A stretch of DNA of 39,760 nt from Thiotrichaceae bacterium (GCA_026991885.1 JALXAQ010000218.1:1-39760), one strand, 5' to 3'. Shown: positions 1 to 7,702, counted from the stretch's first letter. Notes: generated by a model not told the origin, from the sequence alone. Numbers and translations are program-made.

Positions 1-318
1 GTAGTTAGTGTTGGGTTTATCCCTGCTAAAAAAAAATCCCTGCCCTGTAGTTAGTGTTGGGTTCATCCCTGCTAAAAAAAAATCCCTGCCCTGTAGTTAG
101 TGTTGGGTTTATCCCTGCTAAAAAAAAATCCCTGCCCTGTAGTTAGTGTTGGGTTCATCCCTGCTAAAAAAAAATCCCTGCCCTGTAGTTAGTGTTGGGT
201 TCATCCCTGCTAAAAAAAAATCCCTGCCCTGTAGTTAGTGTTGGGTTTATCCCTGCTCAAAAAAAATCCCTGCCCTGTAGTTAGTGTTGGGTTTATCCCT
301 GCTCAAAAAAAATCCCTG
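1..318. repeat. 46-bp tandem repeat array, seven copies
   Basis: A 46-bp unit beginning GTAGTTAGTGTTGGGT repeats head to tail at 1, 47, 93, 139, 185, 231 and 277. The last unit is cut at about 318, four bases before the stop of the next gene. Copies differ only at two spots (TTTAT or TTCAT, and GCTAAA or GCTCAA), so the array is young or kept uniform. Each unit holds an A-run and two CCCTGC words. There are no unique spacers, so it is not a CRISPR array. The array starts at the window edge and probably continues outside. Confidence 0.97.
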
Positions 319-321
319 TCG

Positions 322-840
322 TTATCTTTTCGCTCGAATAACACGAAATACGCTGGATAAATCGTATGGGAAATAACGGGCAGGTTGACGGCGATTTTCT
401 CCGGCGTAGCTGAGCATCAGAGCTTGTTTGTTATCGAGCCAACCTATAAAAATAGCACTGTGTTCATAATTTTTATATGAGTGGTTAATAAAATAGAGAA
501 AATCGCCTGGCTGAAACAGATTGATATTGGCGTATGGTCCCGTATTGACACTTTTAAAAACATTTTCGCGTTTTGTGGGTAAGTTTGGATAGCCAGCGCG
601 GTTATAGATTTCGTGAATATAATCCCAGCAACCGCCCGGTAGAATGACCTTGTTTTCTATCATTTGTCGTCCAGTGACTAATATTTTTTGTCCTTCAGGC
701 GTCGCTTTCTGTTCAGCCATTAAGATTAGGTTTAGCTGTTCTGAGCTAACATTTAATCTATCTTTTAGGGGAATAGACGAACAGGCTGTTAGCATTAAGA
801 TTAAAAAAAAACTATTTATCAAATGTTTATTTAATTTCAT
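322..840 (-). CDS. Lipoprotein with NlpC/P60-like (papain-fold) amidase domain, putative
   Basis: This 172-residue protein starts at ATG 840, which places a lipoprotein signal at the N-terminus: MKLNK, a hydrophobic stretch, then the lipobox LTAC with the Cys at about residue 20. A longer open frame to 972 runs into palindromic repeat sequence and is unlikely to be used. After the signal, a GGCWDYIHEIYNRAG segment followed by LFQPGDFLYF and EHSAIFIGW matches the Cys-then-His order of papain-like NlpC/P60 or CHAP-type peptidoglycan amidases. The family assignment is by motif only. It would act in the periplasm, anchored to a membrane, on cell-wall peptides. The stop codon lies four bases from the 46-bp tandem array. 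It is downstream of recD on the same strand but separated by 174 bp of repeats, so it is probably not co-transcribed. Confidence 0.6.
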   Translation of the reverse strand: MKLNKHLINSFFLILMLTACSSIPLKDRLNVSSEQLNLILMAEQKATPEGQKILVTGRQMIENKVILPGGCWDYIHEIYNRAGYPNLPTKRENVFKSVNTGPYANINLFQPGDFLYFINHSYKNYEHSAIFIGWLDNKQALMLSYAGENRRQPARYFPYDLSSVFRVIRAKR

Positions 841-860
841 TATGACAGTCTCACATTTTT

Positions 861-1013
861 TTCGACGCAGAGCGTCGCTACAGGCATTCCCACGCAGAGC
901 GTGGGAACGAGAACATAGTAGGTTTGTAGGTGCAGGACGGCTAGTACATAGTAGGTTTGTTCTCGTTCCCACGCTCTGCGTGGGAATGCCTGCCTCGACG
1001 CTCCGCGTCGAAT
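861..1013. repeat. Inverted pair of GACGC/CCCACGC palindromic repeats
   Basis: The left arm (862-912) and right arm (961-1012) are inverted copies of one composite repeat. Each is made of a small GACGC-GCGTC hairpin, a CAGGCATT or related linker, and a TCCCACGC-GCGTGGGA hairpin. Between them the 15-mer ACATAGTAGGTTTGT occurs twice in direct orientation (913-927 and 946-960). The block ends two bases before the recD stop codon. Related copies lie at 10687, 18928, 22754 and 39678. Open frames across this block encode low-complexity peptides such as VPTLCVGMP and are not genes. Confidence 0.9.
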
Positions 1014-1014
1014 T

Positions 1015-2742
1015 TTACAACTTTTCACGCAATCCCGAAGATCGAGTAATTTTTTGTGAAACCGCCTCCATAAACACCTGCTCATTTCCCCACACACTCA
1101 CAGATTTTCTAGCGCGAGTCATACCCGTGTAAATTAATTCTCGGCTCAAAATGGGTGAAAATTGATCCGGTAATAATATTAATACATTATCAAATTCTGA
1201 TCCCTGGCTTTTATGAATAGTCATAGCATAAACCGTTTCATGCTCCGGCAAACGATTAGGCCAAAATGTACGCACTTCTCCCCCTTGCGCTGGAAAAAAA
1301 GCTTGTAATCCATAACCGCCTGTGGGTTTTTTGAGTATGATGCCAATATCTCCATTAAACAATTGAAGGCGATAATCATTGCGAGTAATCATAATTGGGC
1401 GACCATGATACCAGCGATAATGACTCCGTATCAATCCTTTTCGACGATATTCCTCTTCAATCTTACGATTGATCGCCTCTACCCCATAAGGTCCACGACG
1501 TAGCGCACATAAAATGATAGTATTTTCAAATAATTGTAATACTTTTGCCGCTTGTTTTTCCTTTAAACAACGAGAAAAAGCATTCACCATTTGCTCGATT
1601 AAAATAGTAGGCAATTCATCATTTAAATAATGCCAATTCACATCGGGATATTTATCAGTTTGCAAAATATGCAAAGCTTTTTCACTCTCTCCTTGCTTAA
1701 CTGCCTGTGCCAATTTCCATATCCCACTCTCCTCACTAAACCGATAACTCTTATCTAATAACACGATATTCTCTTTTATGCCCGCCTCACAAATATCACC
1801 GAGCACTGTACCCGCCTCCACCGATGCCAATTGATCTTTATCTCCCAATAAAATCCAACGGGCTGATTTAGGTATCGCTTGTGCCAATTTTGTCATCAAG
1901 GCTAAATCGACCATTGAAGCTTCATCAATAACCACCACGTCATAAGGTAAAAGATTACTGGCATGGCTGATAAAATAAGGTGAATCGGGCTTACTACCGA
2001 GTAAACGGTGTATTGTATAAGCCTCTTGAGGAATAGCCGCTTTAACAGCAGGTGTACAATTCAAATCTTGTAAAGCCAAATGAGCCGCCTGCAAACGAGC
2101 CGCCGCTTTACCCGTGGGTGCCGCCAAAGCAATCCTCAATTTTGGATTTTGTTCAACTAATAATGTTAAAATTTTAACAATCGTAGAAGTTTTGCCCGTA
2201 CCCGGACCACCAGAAATAATGCAAAAATGTTGTAAGATGGCTGTCAAGGCCGCGATTTTCTGCTGATCTTTTTGTTGTGAGGGAAATAATCGCAAAAGGC
2301 CCTCATTTAAAATATCATGATTAACATCAGTACATGGCATAGCGCAGCGGGCACGAATTTGTGCCGCCAATTGCTGTTCATAATCCCAATAGCGATACAA
2401 ATATAAACGGTGTTTATCAAGCACTAATGGCGTATAATCCCCAGGTTGACCAACCACGCAACAATTCAATAATGCCTGTTGCCACTGGGATAAACTGGGG
2501 CAAAGCAAGGTCTCCATACCCGGTTCGGCTTGCACTGGAAATGCTTGTTCAGCTAAAATCTTTAAATCCACGCAAGAGGAGCCAACACTTGTAAAATGAC
2601 TAGCGAGTGCTGCCCCTAATAATAAAGCATCATCTGCACTCTCAGAGAGAGTTGCCATAAATTTTGCAAAATGTACATCTATATCAGAAAAAATACCAAG
2701 ATCACGTAAATTGTCGATGAAACTTAGGAATTGTAATGACAT
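1015..2742 (-). CDS. recD: Exodeoxyribonuclease V alpha subunit (RecD helicase)
   Basis: RecD is the 5'-3' superfamily 1B helicase of the RecBCD complex, which processes double-strand ends for recombination and destroys foreign linear DNA. The 575-residue protein (E. coli 608) starts with the family-typical LRDLGIFSDIDVHFAKFMA. It carries Walker A GGPGTGKT at 178-185 and Walker B VVIDEAS around 270-276. Late SF1 motifs follow: YAMTIHKSQGSEFDNV and YTGMTRARKSV. The start at 2742 fits family alignments and overlaps by seven bases the start of a divergent small gene, so both promoters must lie inside the opposite gene or one start is wrong. recB and recC are not adjacent, which differs from the recBD or recCBD order seen in many relatives. 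Confidence 0.95.
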   Translation of the reverse strand: MSLQFLSFIDNLRDLGIFSDIDVHFAKFMATLSESADDALLLGAALASHFTSVGSSCVDLKILAEQAFPVQAEPGMETLLCPSLSQWQQALLNCCVVGQPGDYTPLVLDKHRLYLYRYWDYEQQLAAQIRARCAMPCTDVNHDILNEGLLRLFPSQQKDQQKIAALTAILQHFCIISGGPGTGKTSTIVKILTLLVEQNPKLRIALAAPTGKAAARLQAAHLALQDLNCTPAVKAAIPQEAYTIHRLLGSKPDSPYFISHASNLLPYDVVVIDEASMVDLALMTKLAQAIPKSARWILLGDKDQLASVEAGTVLGDICEAGIKENIVLLDKSYRFSEESGIWKLAQAVKQGESEKALHILQTDKYPDVNWHYLNDELPTILIEQMVNAFSRCLKEKQAAKVLQLFENTIILCALRRGPYGVEAINRKIEEEYRRKGLIRSHYRWYHGRPIMITRNDYRLQLFNGDIGIILKKPTGGYGLQAFFPAQGGEVRTFWPNRLPEHETVYAMTIHKSQGSEFDNVLILLPDQFSPILSRELIYTGMTRARKSVSVWGNEQVFMEAVSQKITRSSGLREKL

Positions 2743-3176
2743 CTCTTAGTAGCGAATTAGAAAAACGTTTGAGACAGTTAGAAAAGGAGCAAAATAATCA
2801 GGATAAGTCCTTAACTGAGCTGAGTGATTTTGAAACAGAGGTGGAGCGCCTTGAAAGAACATTATCAGAGATTGACAACTATGACTTCAAATCAAGCCAT
2901 CAGCAAACTGACTTTAATGACCTTCGCGATTTTAAGGAAACTGAAAGGCTCGAAAAAGAGTTAGTAGACATAGACGAAAATACAAGCACAAGTTCTGGCA
3001 CATCGACCTATATTATTGCCTTAATGTTCAATCCTAAATCACCTATCGAATGGTCAGGGAGAGGATGGAAAAATAAAGGGGGTGGTATGCCTTATACGTC
3101 TGAAGAAGCTCAACAAATTTTCAATAAACTTAAGAAACAGTGGCCAAATTATCCTTTAAAAATCTTAAAAAGGTAA
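2736..3176 (+). CDS. Coiled-coil protein of unknown function
   Basis: This 146-residue protein is not recognised. Residues 1 to about 85 are rich in Glu, Lys, Leu and Asp with heptad-like spacing (SSELEKRLRQLEKEQ, VERLERTLSEI), predicting coiled coil. A short linker (about 85-95) leads to a globular C-terminal part with MFNPKSPIEWSGRGW and a basic tail (FNKLKKQWPNYPLKILKR). No alternative ATG follows near the start, so ATG 2736 is preferred despite its seven-base overlap with the divergent recD start. It is followed by a palindromic repeat and converges on an ATPase gene. No function is proposed. Confidence 0.6.
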   Translation: MTSLSSELEKRLRQLEKEQNNQDKSLTELSDFETEVERLERTLSEIDNYDFKSSHQQTDFNDLRDFKETERLEKELVDIDENTSTSSGTSTYIIALMFNPKSPIEWSGRGWKNKGGGMPYTSEEAQQIFNKLKKQWPNYPLKILKR

Positions 3177-3182
3177 GTAGGA

Positions 3183-3202
3183 GTCCAAGATTTATCTTGG
3201 AC
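3183..3202. repeat. Copy 1 of the GTCCAAGAT palindrome family
   Basis: The core GTCCAAGATTTATCTTGGAC is an almost perfect 20-bp palindrome. An outer GTAGGAG at 3177-3183 pairs with CTCCTAC at 3210-3216. It lies seven bases after one stop codon and 11 bases from the stop of the converging ATPase gene. It could act as a bidirectional terminator, although no clear U-run follows. Confidence 0.85.
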
Positions 3203-3212
3203 GTCCTTTCTC

Positions 3213-4415
3213 CTACAAAAATTTACCAGGACTGAACTTTTTGCTCCATTCCAGCAATGAGCCTTTATTATCAGGCTTAAAAAATGTCGGTTGTCCACTC
3301 TCATCACGCTCCACCAACACAATATGCTCTAGCTGCAATAAATCCAAAAAATAAGGCGAATGAGTGGTCAAAATCACCTGGCTTTTGCCAGAATTCACAA
3401 CATTGCGTATTTCTTCTAATATAAATTGAAGAGTACGCGGATCTAAACCATTTTCAATTTCTTCAATCACAATCAATGAGGGTGGTTTAGGATGTCGCAA
3501 TAAAGCCAATAATGCGACGATTCGCAAAGTACCAGTGGATAATAACCAGTCAGCAATTTGGCATTCTCCCTCTGTCAATTGCAAATAGACACTGCGTTTC
3601 AATTCGCTACTCAATACCACTTGCAAATCTTTTGCATACGGCAACAAATGTCGCAATGCCTCCAAAACGCTGTTAAATGCTGCTGGATTCAGCTTGCGGA
3701 GATTCAAGAGATATTTGGCGATGTTGGAACCATCTTTATTGAGTTGTACTTCACGCCCCGTCCGTTTTGGCGGCATAGAGTTGCTACAAGAATTGAGCGT
3801 CATAAATTGACAATCGAAACTTTCCCAAAATCGTTTATTTTTATTAACATATTCTAACCATTCCATCAATCTCGTTGATGATGATGTGGATTGTATGCGT
3901 TTCAGATACCTTGATAAGGCTGCCCAAAGTGCAGAATTACTCTTTGAAAGTATTGAAAATTCACTGCTCGCGGGTGCAGAAAAATCATACGACTCCAGTT
4001 CAGGAAAATCAAAGGCATTATCAGCTTGACGCTCAACAATCAATTGATCGCGAAAAAAAAGTTGTTCATTTTGAATCAGCGCTTCATTGTCTTCGCCAAG
4101 TGTTACTGACATATTAGCACGAAATCTGGTACTGTCCATTGTCCGACACAATTCAAATGTCATGGGATTTGGCTCAAAGGGACTATCAATCGACATGCGA
4201 TTTCGCACCTGTTCAAAACCTTGCCAACGATTCATGGCAATTTCTAAACCGTGCTTGAGAATGCTTTGATAAGTTTCTAAACCTTCAAGAAGACTACTTT
4301 TGCCAGCTCCATTATTGCCAATCAACACTGTTAATGGACCAAATTCAACAGTACCACTATCGACAATGGCTTTAAAATTTTTAACTCTGAAATTTTTTAT
4401 TGCTAAATCAGTCAT
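3213..4415 (-). CDS. AAA family ATPase (ABC-like, OLD/RecF type)
   Basis: This 400-residue ATPase opens with a RecF/SMC-style fold: FRVKNFKAIVDSGTVEFGPL, then Walker A GNNGAGKS at 33-40. The C-terminal lobe has the Walker B segment LIVIEEIENGLDP and the switch histidine in LTTHSPYFLDLL. This is the AAA_15/AAA_21 group found in OLD nucleases and many defence systems. No TOPRIM domain is present in the protein, and no nuclease partner of clear identity is next to it. The neighbours on both sides are unknown or decayed genes. It may be a single-gene ATPase or half of a broken two-gene system. The start at ATG 4413-4415 gives the expected beta strand just ahead of Walker A. Confidence 0.85.
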   Translation of the reverse strand: MTDLAIKNFRVKNFKAIVDSGTVEFGPLTVLIGNNGAGKSSLLEGLETYQSILKHGLEIAMNRWQGFEQVRNRMSIDSPFEPNPMTFELCRTMDSTRFRANMSVTLGEDNEALIQNEQLFFRDQLIVERQADNAFDFPELESYDFSAPASSEFSILSKSNSALWAALSRYLKRIQSTSSSTRLMEWLEYVNKNKRFWESFDCQFMTLNSCSNSMPPKRTGREVQLNKDGSNIAKYLLNLRKLNPAAFNSVLEALRHLLPYAKDLQVVLSSELKRSVYLQLTEGECQIADWLLSTGTLRIVALLALLRHPKPPSLIVIEEIENGLDPRTLQFILEEIRNVVNSGKSQVILTTHSPYFLDLLQLEHIVLVERDESGQPTFFKPDNKGSLLEWSKKFSPGKFL

Positions 4416-4483
4416 TTGAAAATAATCCTTCAGATTGCTATAAACAAGGCTTGTACTATTTCAATTAAAATAGCGTATATTAT

Positions 4484-4609
4484 ATCATTTTTCAGGCACC
4501 TGTTCGTGCCATTTTATATCAGAATGGGCAGATTGAGAATGTGATTGATAAGTTGACGGCGCAATCTTTCAACCGTGATGCTTTTTTTGATGATCTCAAC
4601 CCTTATTAA
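4484..4609 (+). pseudogene. C-terminal gene fragment, family unknown
   Basis: An open frame without a start codon encodes APVRAILYQNGQIENVIDK and further, ending FFDDLNPY and a TAA at 4607-4609. The composition is protein-like and the rest of the gene is missing, so it reads as the tail of a lost gene. I do not recognise the family. It lies between the divergent ATPase start and the remnants of a toxin-antitoxin pair. Confidence 0.35.
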
Positions 4610-4636
4610 ATTTTATTTGAGATAAGTGAATTGTAA

Positions 4637-4807
4637 GTACCGAACCATGAATTTTCGAGTATTTTGCTGGAACTGACAGGGCAACCACAAGGGATTGCCC
4701 CTACACGAGTTCATGATTGTTATGTAGGTGCATTAACCCACTATCGCAACCACTACAAGATTGACAAAGAATTTCAAGCACTTCGTGATGAATGGGAGAC
4801 TAAATAA
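4637..4807 (+). pseudogene. Antitoxin-like remnant ahead of a PIN toxin fragment
   Basis: The frame is open from just after a TAA at 4634-4636 to the TAA at 4805-4807, with no ATG. It encodes LLELTGQPQGIAPTRV followed by GALTHYRNHYKIDKEFQALR and DEWETK. The stop overlaps the ATG of the following PIN fragment as TAATG, the usual coupling of antitoxin and toxin genes. A repeat (AGGGCAACCACAAGGGATTG, 4678-4704) lies inside the frame and contributes TGQPQGIAPT. The start has probably been lost. The antitoxin role is inferred from position only. Confidence 0.4.
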
Positions 4808-4908
4808 TGCTATTTTTTGATGCTTGTGCCATCATTTACTTATTAGAGGCTGTAGACAATCGAGGAAACAGGGTACGAAGTCTAGTTCGCAACTATGTAC
4901 TCCACTAA
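4807..4908 (+). pseudogene. N-terminal fragment of a PIN-domain (VapC-like) toxin
   Basis: The 33-residue frame starts MLFFDACAIIYLLEAVD, the classic first strand and helix of a PIN-domain ribonuclease with the first metal-binding Asp at residue 5. It stops at 4908, only about 30 residues into a domain that should be about 130 long, and the other acidic residues are absent. The toxin is therefore dead. The next gene, a Uma2-like pseudogene, begins right after the break, so the two were probably joined by deletion. Confidence 0.6.
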
Positions 4909-4918
4909 ACAAAAGTGA

Positions 4919-5628
4919 TTGACAGGTTGCCTAGTGACTTTTTGTCGCGGTGATTTTGGTCCTAATGTGGTTGACGAGTGGAATAATGGTTATTTGGAAG
5001 AAATAGCGGTGTCTGATGTCTTAACGATTTTAATGTACAAATGGTTTTTTGAACTGCTAGAACACTATTTAAGAACCAATCCCATAGCCCAATCGGTTTT
5101 GTTGGAAATGGGATTTCGTTTTACGCTATCGGGAAAAAACAAGGTGCGTCGCCCCGACTTGGGGGTGGTACTCAATGATAATCCTATACCGCTTTTGCCC
5201 CATGATAAAAGTTACCACGGTATTTATGATATGTGCATAGAATAGAAGCCCTTTCGGACTCGACGATTGAAATCATGGAACGGGATACCATCACGAAAAA
5301 GACTGAATATGCCCAAGCTGGGGTGAAGGAATATTATATTTTGGATAGCCACAGAGAGCGTACTCAATTTTTCCGTTTGAATAAAGAAGCGCGGGGCGTT
5401 TATACACCCATCAAGCCACTCAAAGGGGGCATTATTAAATCGAAGGTGTTACCCGGTTTTCAATTTCGGTTTGAAGATTTGTTCAGCAAACCGTCTCCTG
5501 ATGAGATGATTACTGACAAAGTTTATCAAAATTTTGTCTTGCCGGCTTATGCTAAAGCGAATAAACGTGCCGAACGACTCGCAGCGCGATTGCGATCATT
5601 AGGTGTCGATCCCGATCAAATTCACTAA
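4919..5628 (+). pseudogene. Uma2 family (DUF820) putative endonuclease, frameshifted
   Basis: Two frames together make one Uma2-family protein, a PD-(D/E)XK nuclease fold abundant in cyanobacteria and filamentous sulfur bacteria. Frame one (4919-5245) gives GFRFTLSGKNKVRRPDLGVV, and frame two (to 5628) gives EALSDSTIEIMERDTITKK, then YAQAGVKEYYILD. The break is a tandem duplication of TAGAA at 5238-5242 and 5243-5247. Removing one copy restores a continuous reading CIEALSDST exactly where the family has its conserved VEVLSPST-like strand. The N-terminus has no good start (TTG at 4919) and may also be truncated. The stop TAA at 5626-5628 abuts the next miniature element. Confidence 0.75.
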
Positions 5629-5744
5629 GGAACGTGCATAAAATAACCTAGTCAACTTTAGGGCAACCATAAAGGATTGCCCCTACAAAACATAACGGTT
5701 CGTAGGGGCAATCCCTTGTGGTTGCCCTAGTTATGCACGTTCCT
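5628..5744. mobile_element. Miniature inverted-repeat element, copy A
   Basis: The 117-bp element has terminal inverted repeats AGGAACGTGCATAA (5628-5641, and inverted at 5731-5744). Inside is a second nested inverted pair, GGGCAACCATAAAGGATTGC near 5673 and its near-complement near 5704. It contains no gene. The left end overlaps the last base of the preceding stop codon. Copies of the same termini occur at 19041-19225 and, as a half element, at 22692. Confidence 0.75.
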
Positions 5745-5780
5745 AACAAGCCTCTGTAGCGTTATTTTATTTCAACATAC

Positions 5781-6602
5781 ATGAAAAAATTTAGTTTTTT
5801 ACAGAACCTTGATGCCGACTTAAAGCAGTCATTGATGGTCCAGCTACGCAATCTTTGGACGCATACCTCGACGGCTCTTGAGGGAAATACGCTTTCTTTG
5901 GGTGAAACCGCTTTTGTTATCGAGGAAGGATTAACGGTTTCAGGGAAACCACTTAAAGATCACGAAGAAGTAGTTGGTCATGCTCAGGCTATTGAACTCA
6001 TTTATAGCTATCTTGACCGTGACGGCGGAATAACGAAAGCAGAATTGTTTGTTCTGCATAAAGCAATCCAAACTGAACGAATATGGGATATTTATAAGCC
6101 TGTAGGCAATTGGAAAGTTGAGCCCAATGGCACAACGGCTATCACTGACGATCAGCAGCAGATATTTTTAGAATACGCCGCACCCAATAATGTGCCCGCA
6201 TTAATGCAGGCTTGGTTTGATCTCCTTGAGAGTTATTGTAAGGCTGATTTAGATAAGGATAAGGCACTTAATGCTTATGCGGCACTTCATATATCCTTTG
6301 TTCGGATTCACCCGTTTTTTGATGGTAATGGGCGTATTGCGAGGTTGGTTGCTAATCTGCCGGTACTAAAGACGGGTTTACCACCCATTATCATAGCGAC
6401 AGAAAAGCGTCGAGAATACATACGATTATTATCCAGATACGAATTAGCGGTTGGTCAGCCTGTCGCTGGTGATGTATTATTACCACAGAATGAGCGACTT
6501 GAGGATTTTATTAAATTTTGCGGCGCCTCTTGGAAGCCGTCGTTGGAGATTGTTGAGGCAATTCATGATAAGCAGGCGATGCGAAATCGTCAGGGTGCGT
6601 AG
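5781..6602 (+). CDS. Fic family protein, probable AMP-transferase with N-terminal inhibitory helix
   Basis: The 273-residue protein carries the full Fic catalytic loop HPFFDGNGR at 177-185, including the His, the metal-binding Asp and the Arg that holds the nucleotide. Near the N-terminus, STALEGN at 30-36 fits the autoinhibitory motif [ST]xxxE[GN]. That makes this a class II Fic enzyme whose own Glu34 blocks ATP until released. Such enzymes transfer AMP to hydroxyl groups of target proteins; the target here cannot be told. It has its own leader after a miniature element and no partner antitoxin, as expected when the inhibitor is built in. The stop codon lies inside a palindrome (6593-6611), so the last residues QGA come from repeat sequence. 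Confidence 0.92.
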   Translation: MKKFSFLQNLDADLKQSLMVQLRNLWTHTSTALEGNTLSLGETAFVIEEGLTVSGKPLKDHEEVVGHAQAIELIYSYLDRDGGITKAELFVLHKAIQTERIWDIYKPVGNWKVEPNGTTAITDDQQQIFLEYAAPNNVPALMQAWFDLLESYCKADLDKDKALNAYAALHISFVRIHPFFDGNGRIARLVANLPVLKTGLPPIIIATEKRREYIRLLSRYELAVGQPVAGDVLLPQNERLEDFIKFCGASWKPSLEIVEAIHDKQAMRNRQGA

Positions 6603-6611
6603 GACGCACCC
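6593..6611. repeat. GGGTGCGT palindrome over the fic stop codon
   Basis: GGGTGCGT, a 3-base loop and ACGCACCC form a hairpin that contains the fic stop codon. CGACGCTCGCTA follows. The same repeat type occurs near 9692-9712 and 35021-35040, where a GCGAGCG or GCAAGCG stretch precedes GTGCGTCCCACGCAC. Confidence 0.75.
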
Positions 6612-6619
6612 GACGCTCG

Positions 6620-7168
6620 CTATTTGTTGGCGAGTAAAATTTGAATAATACGATCAAGCGTGGTGTGAGCAAAATCTGGATAAATTTTCTTACCCTGTTG
6701 ATTTCCATGCACTATATCGCTTCTATACCGATAGATGTCTTTGGCACTCCCGGCTAATTGTTTGTTACTTTTTAACACATTCAACTTGAGAAAATCCAAA
6801 ATTTCATCGGGTTTCCAATACTCTACCTCTTTAAAAAAATGGTCATAAATACCTTCACCTAAATCGGTGGGAGTCATGTTTTTCAAGATAGCACATTTAT
6901 TTTGTAGATAGATTCTTAAAAAACGCTCAAACGCGGCCCATAATTTAACCACAAATAGGGCTTGTACGTCAGTCTCAGCACTTTCGGCGACGGTATCCAC
7001 ATTATCCACATCAGGGGCTTCTTTTGAGATAAAAGTACGCTGTAGTAAGCGTCGTCTGTCTAAGTCATTTTTTTTTTTTACGGCCCTTTTGATAACTTTT
7101 AAACCATCGACGGTCATTTTGTAGTTTTCCCAAATGGGAGGAAGAGGATTAGACAAATTCATAGTCAC
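6620..7168 (-). CDS. HEPN-like domain protein, putative ribonuclease
   Basis: This 182-residue, mostly helical protein has the sequence IYRYRSDIVHGNQ near its C-terminus. R149 and H154 form the RX4H signature of HEPN-domain RNases, and the following Gly-Asn is common in RiboL-PSP-HEPN and related families. A preceding helix with LFVVKLWAAFERFLRIYLQN fits the MAE_28990-type or similar HEPN core. HEPN proteins are toxins or defence effectors that cut RNA. The start overlaps the end of the upstream gene by 20 bases, so the two are likely translated together. The start could instead be a later Met, but the Thr-Met-Asn start lies well within the overlap typical of coupled genes. The exact HEPN subfamily is uncertain. 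Confidence 0.65.
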   Translation of the reverse strand: MTMNLSNPLPPIWENYKMTVDGLKVIKRAVKKKNDLDRRRLLQRTFISKEAPDVDNVDTVAESAETDVQALFVVKLWAAFERFLRIYLQNKCAILKNMTPTDLGEGIYDHFFKEVEYWKPDEILDFLKLNVLKSNKQLAGSAKDIYRYRSDIVHGNQQGKKIYPDFAHTTLDRIIQILLANK

Positions 7169-7619
7169 TAACCAAAGTAATCAATTTTAACCATAATTCT
7201 TTATCTACCATCTGGGCTTCTCCAGTACGTGGATCTTCTATCCAGTACCAACCCTCTTTTTTAACGCCTTTTAAAATGGGGATTTGTTCTCCCGACGGCA
7301 TAGTGATTGTTTGTCCCTGTTTTGGCATATAAAAAATATGCTCTTGGCCGAGCCAATTAACGATTTCAATCACACCTTCTCCCAGCAGACTTTTGGCACC
7401 AACGGGAATTAAGTGAGCTAACAGTGTCTTATCCTTTTTTTCAATCGTCATTTGGGTACCATGATAGGTACCCAATTCATCTTTAAAGAGATGCTCAGCG
7501 GTGGCAAAAATAAAATGCTTTTCTGCTAACCAATCTTTTAGTAAATGATAAAATTGATTCACGCGCTGTAGGTAAAGTTGCTTGTTTTCTTCAATATTGA
7601 CTAGCTGTTTCATAATCAT
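7149..7619 (-). CDS. Unknown protein, partner gene of the HEPN protein
   Basis: The 156-residue protein is not recognised. It begins with a helical part (residues 1-40, QLYLQRVNQFYHLLKDWLAE) and continues as a mainly beta region with LLAHLIPVGAKSLLGEG, INWLGQ-like and GWYWIEDPRTGEAQ segments. There is no signal peptide or membrane helix. Two Met codons are possible starts (7619 and 7613). It precedes and overlaps the HEPN gene by 20 bases, the arrangement expected of an antitoxin or regulatory partner. It is not a nucleotidyltransferase (MNT), the usual HEPN partner, because no GSxxxG-DxD motif is visible. Confidence 0.55.
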   Translation of the reverse strand: MIMKQLVNIEENKQLYLQRVNQFYHLLKDWLAEKHFIFATAEHLFKDELGTYHGTQMTIEKKDKTLLAHLIPVGAKSLLGEGVIEIVNWLGQEHIFYMPKQGQTITMPSGEQIPILKGVKKEGWYWIEDPRTGEAQMVDKELWLKLITLVSDYEFV

Positions 7620-7682
7620 ATCTAAATTTCTATTGAAAAAGGGCTTTTTATTATAAATAACTCAAAAACGCCGTTTAGAGGA

Positions 7683-7702
7683 GTCCAAGATTTATCTTGG
7701 AC
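7683..7702. repeat. Copy 2 of the GTCCAAGAT palindrome family
   Basis: The core GTCCAAGATTTATCTTGGAC is identical to copy 1. It lies eight bases beyond the oppD stop codon. Confidence 0.85.

Noticed and set aside
1..318. CRISPR array
   Set aside because: The units are 46 bp repeated end to end with no unique spacers; it is a plain tandem repeat.
644..1132. Small proteins read through the palindromic repeats, with words such as FPRSAWER and VPTLCVGMP
   Set aside because: They are translations of the inverted GACGC/CCCACGC repeats, which also occur in other frames elsewhere, and lack ribosome binding sites.
6620..7619. Classical HEPN-MNT toxin-antitoxin pair
   Set aside because: The partner shows no nucleotidyltransferase motif, so only a HEPN protein with an unknown partner is claimed.
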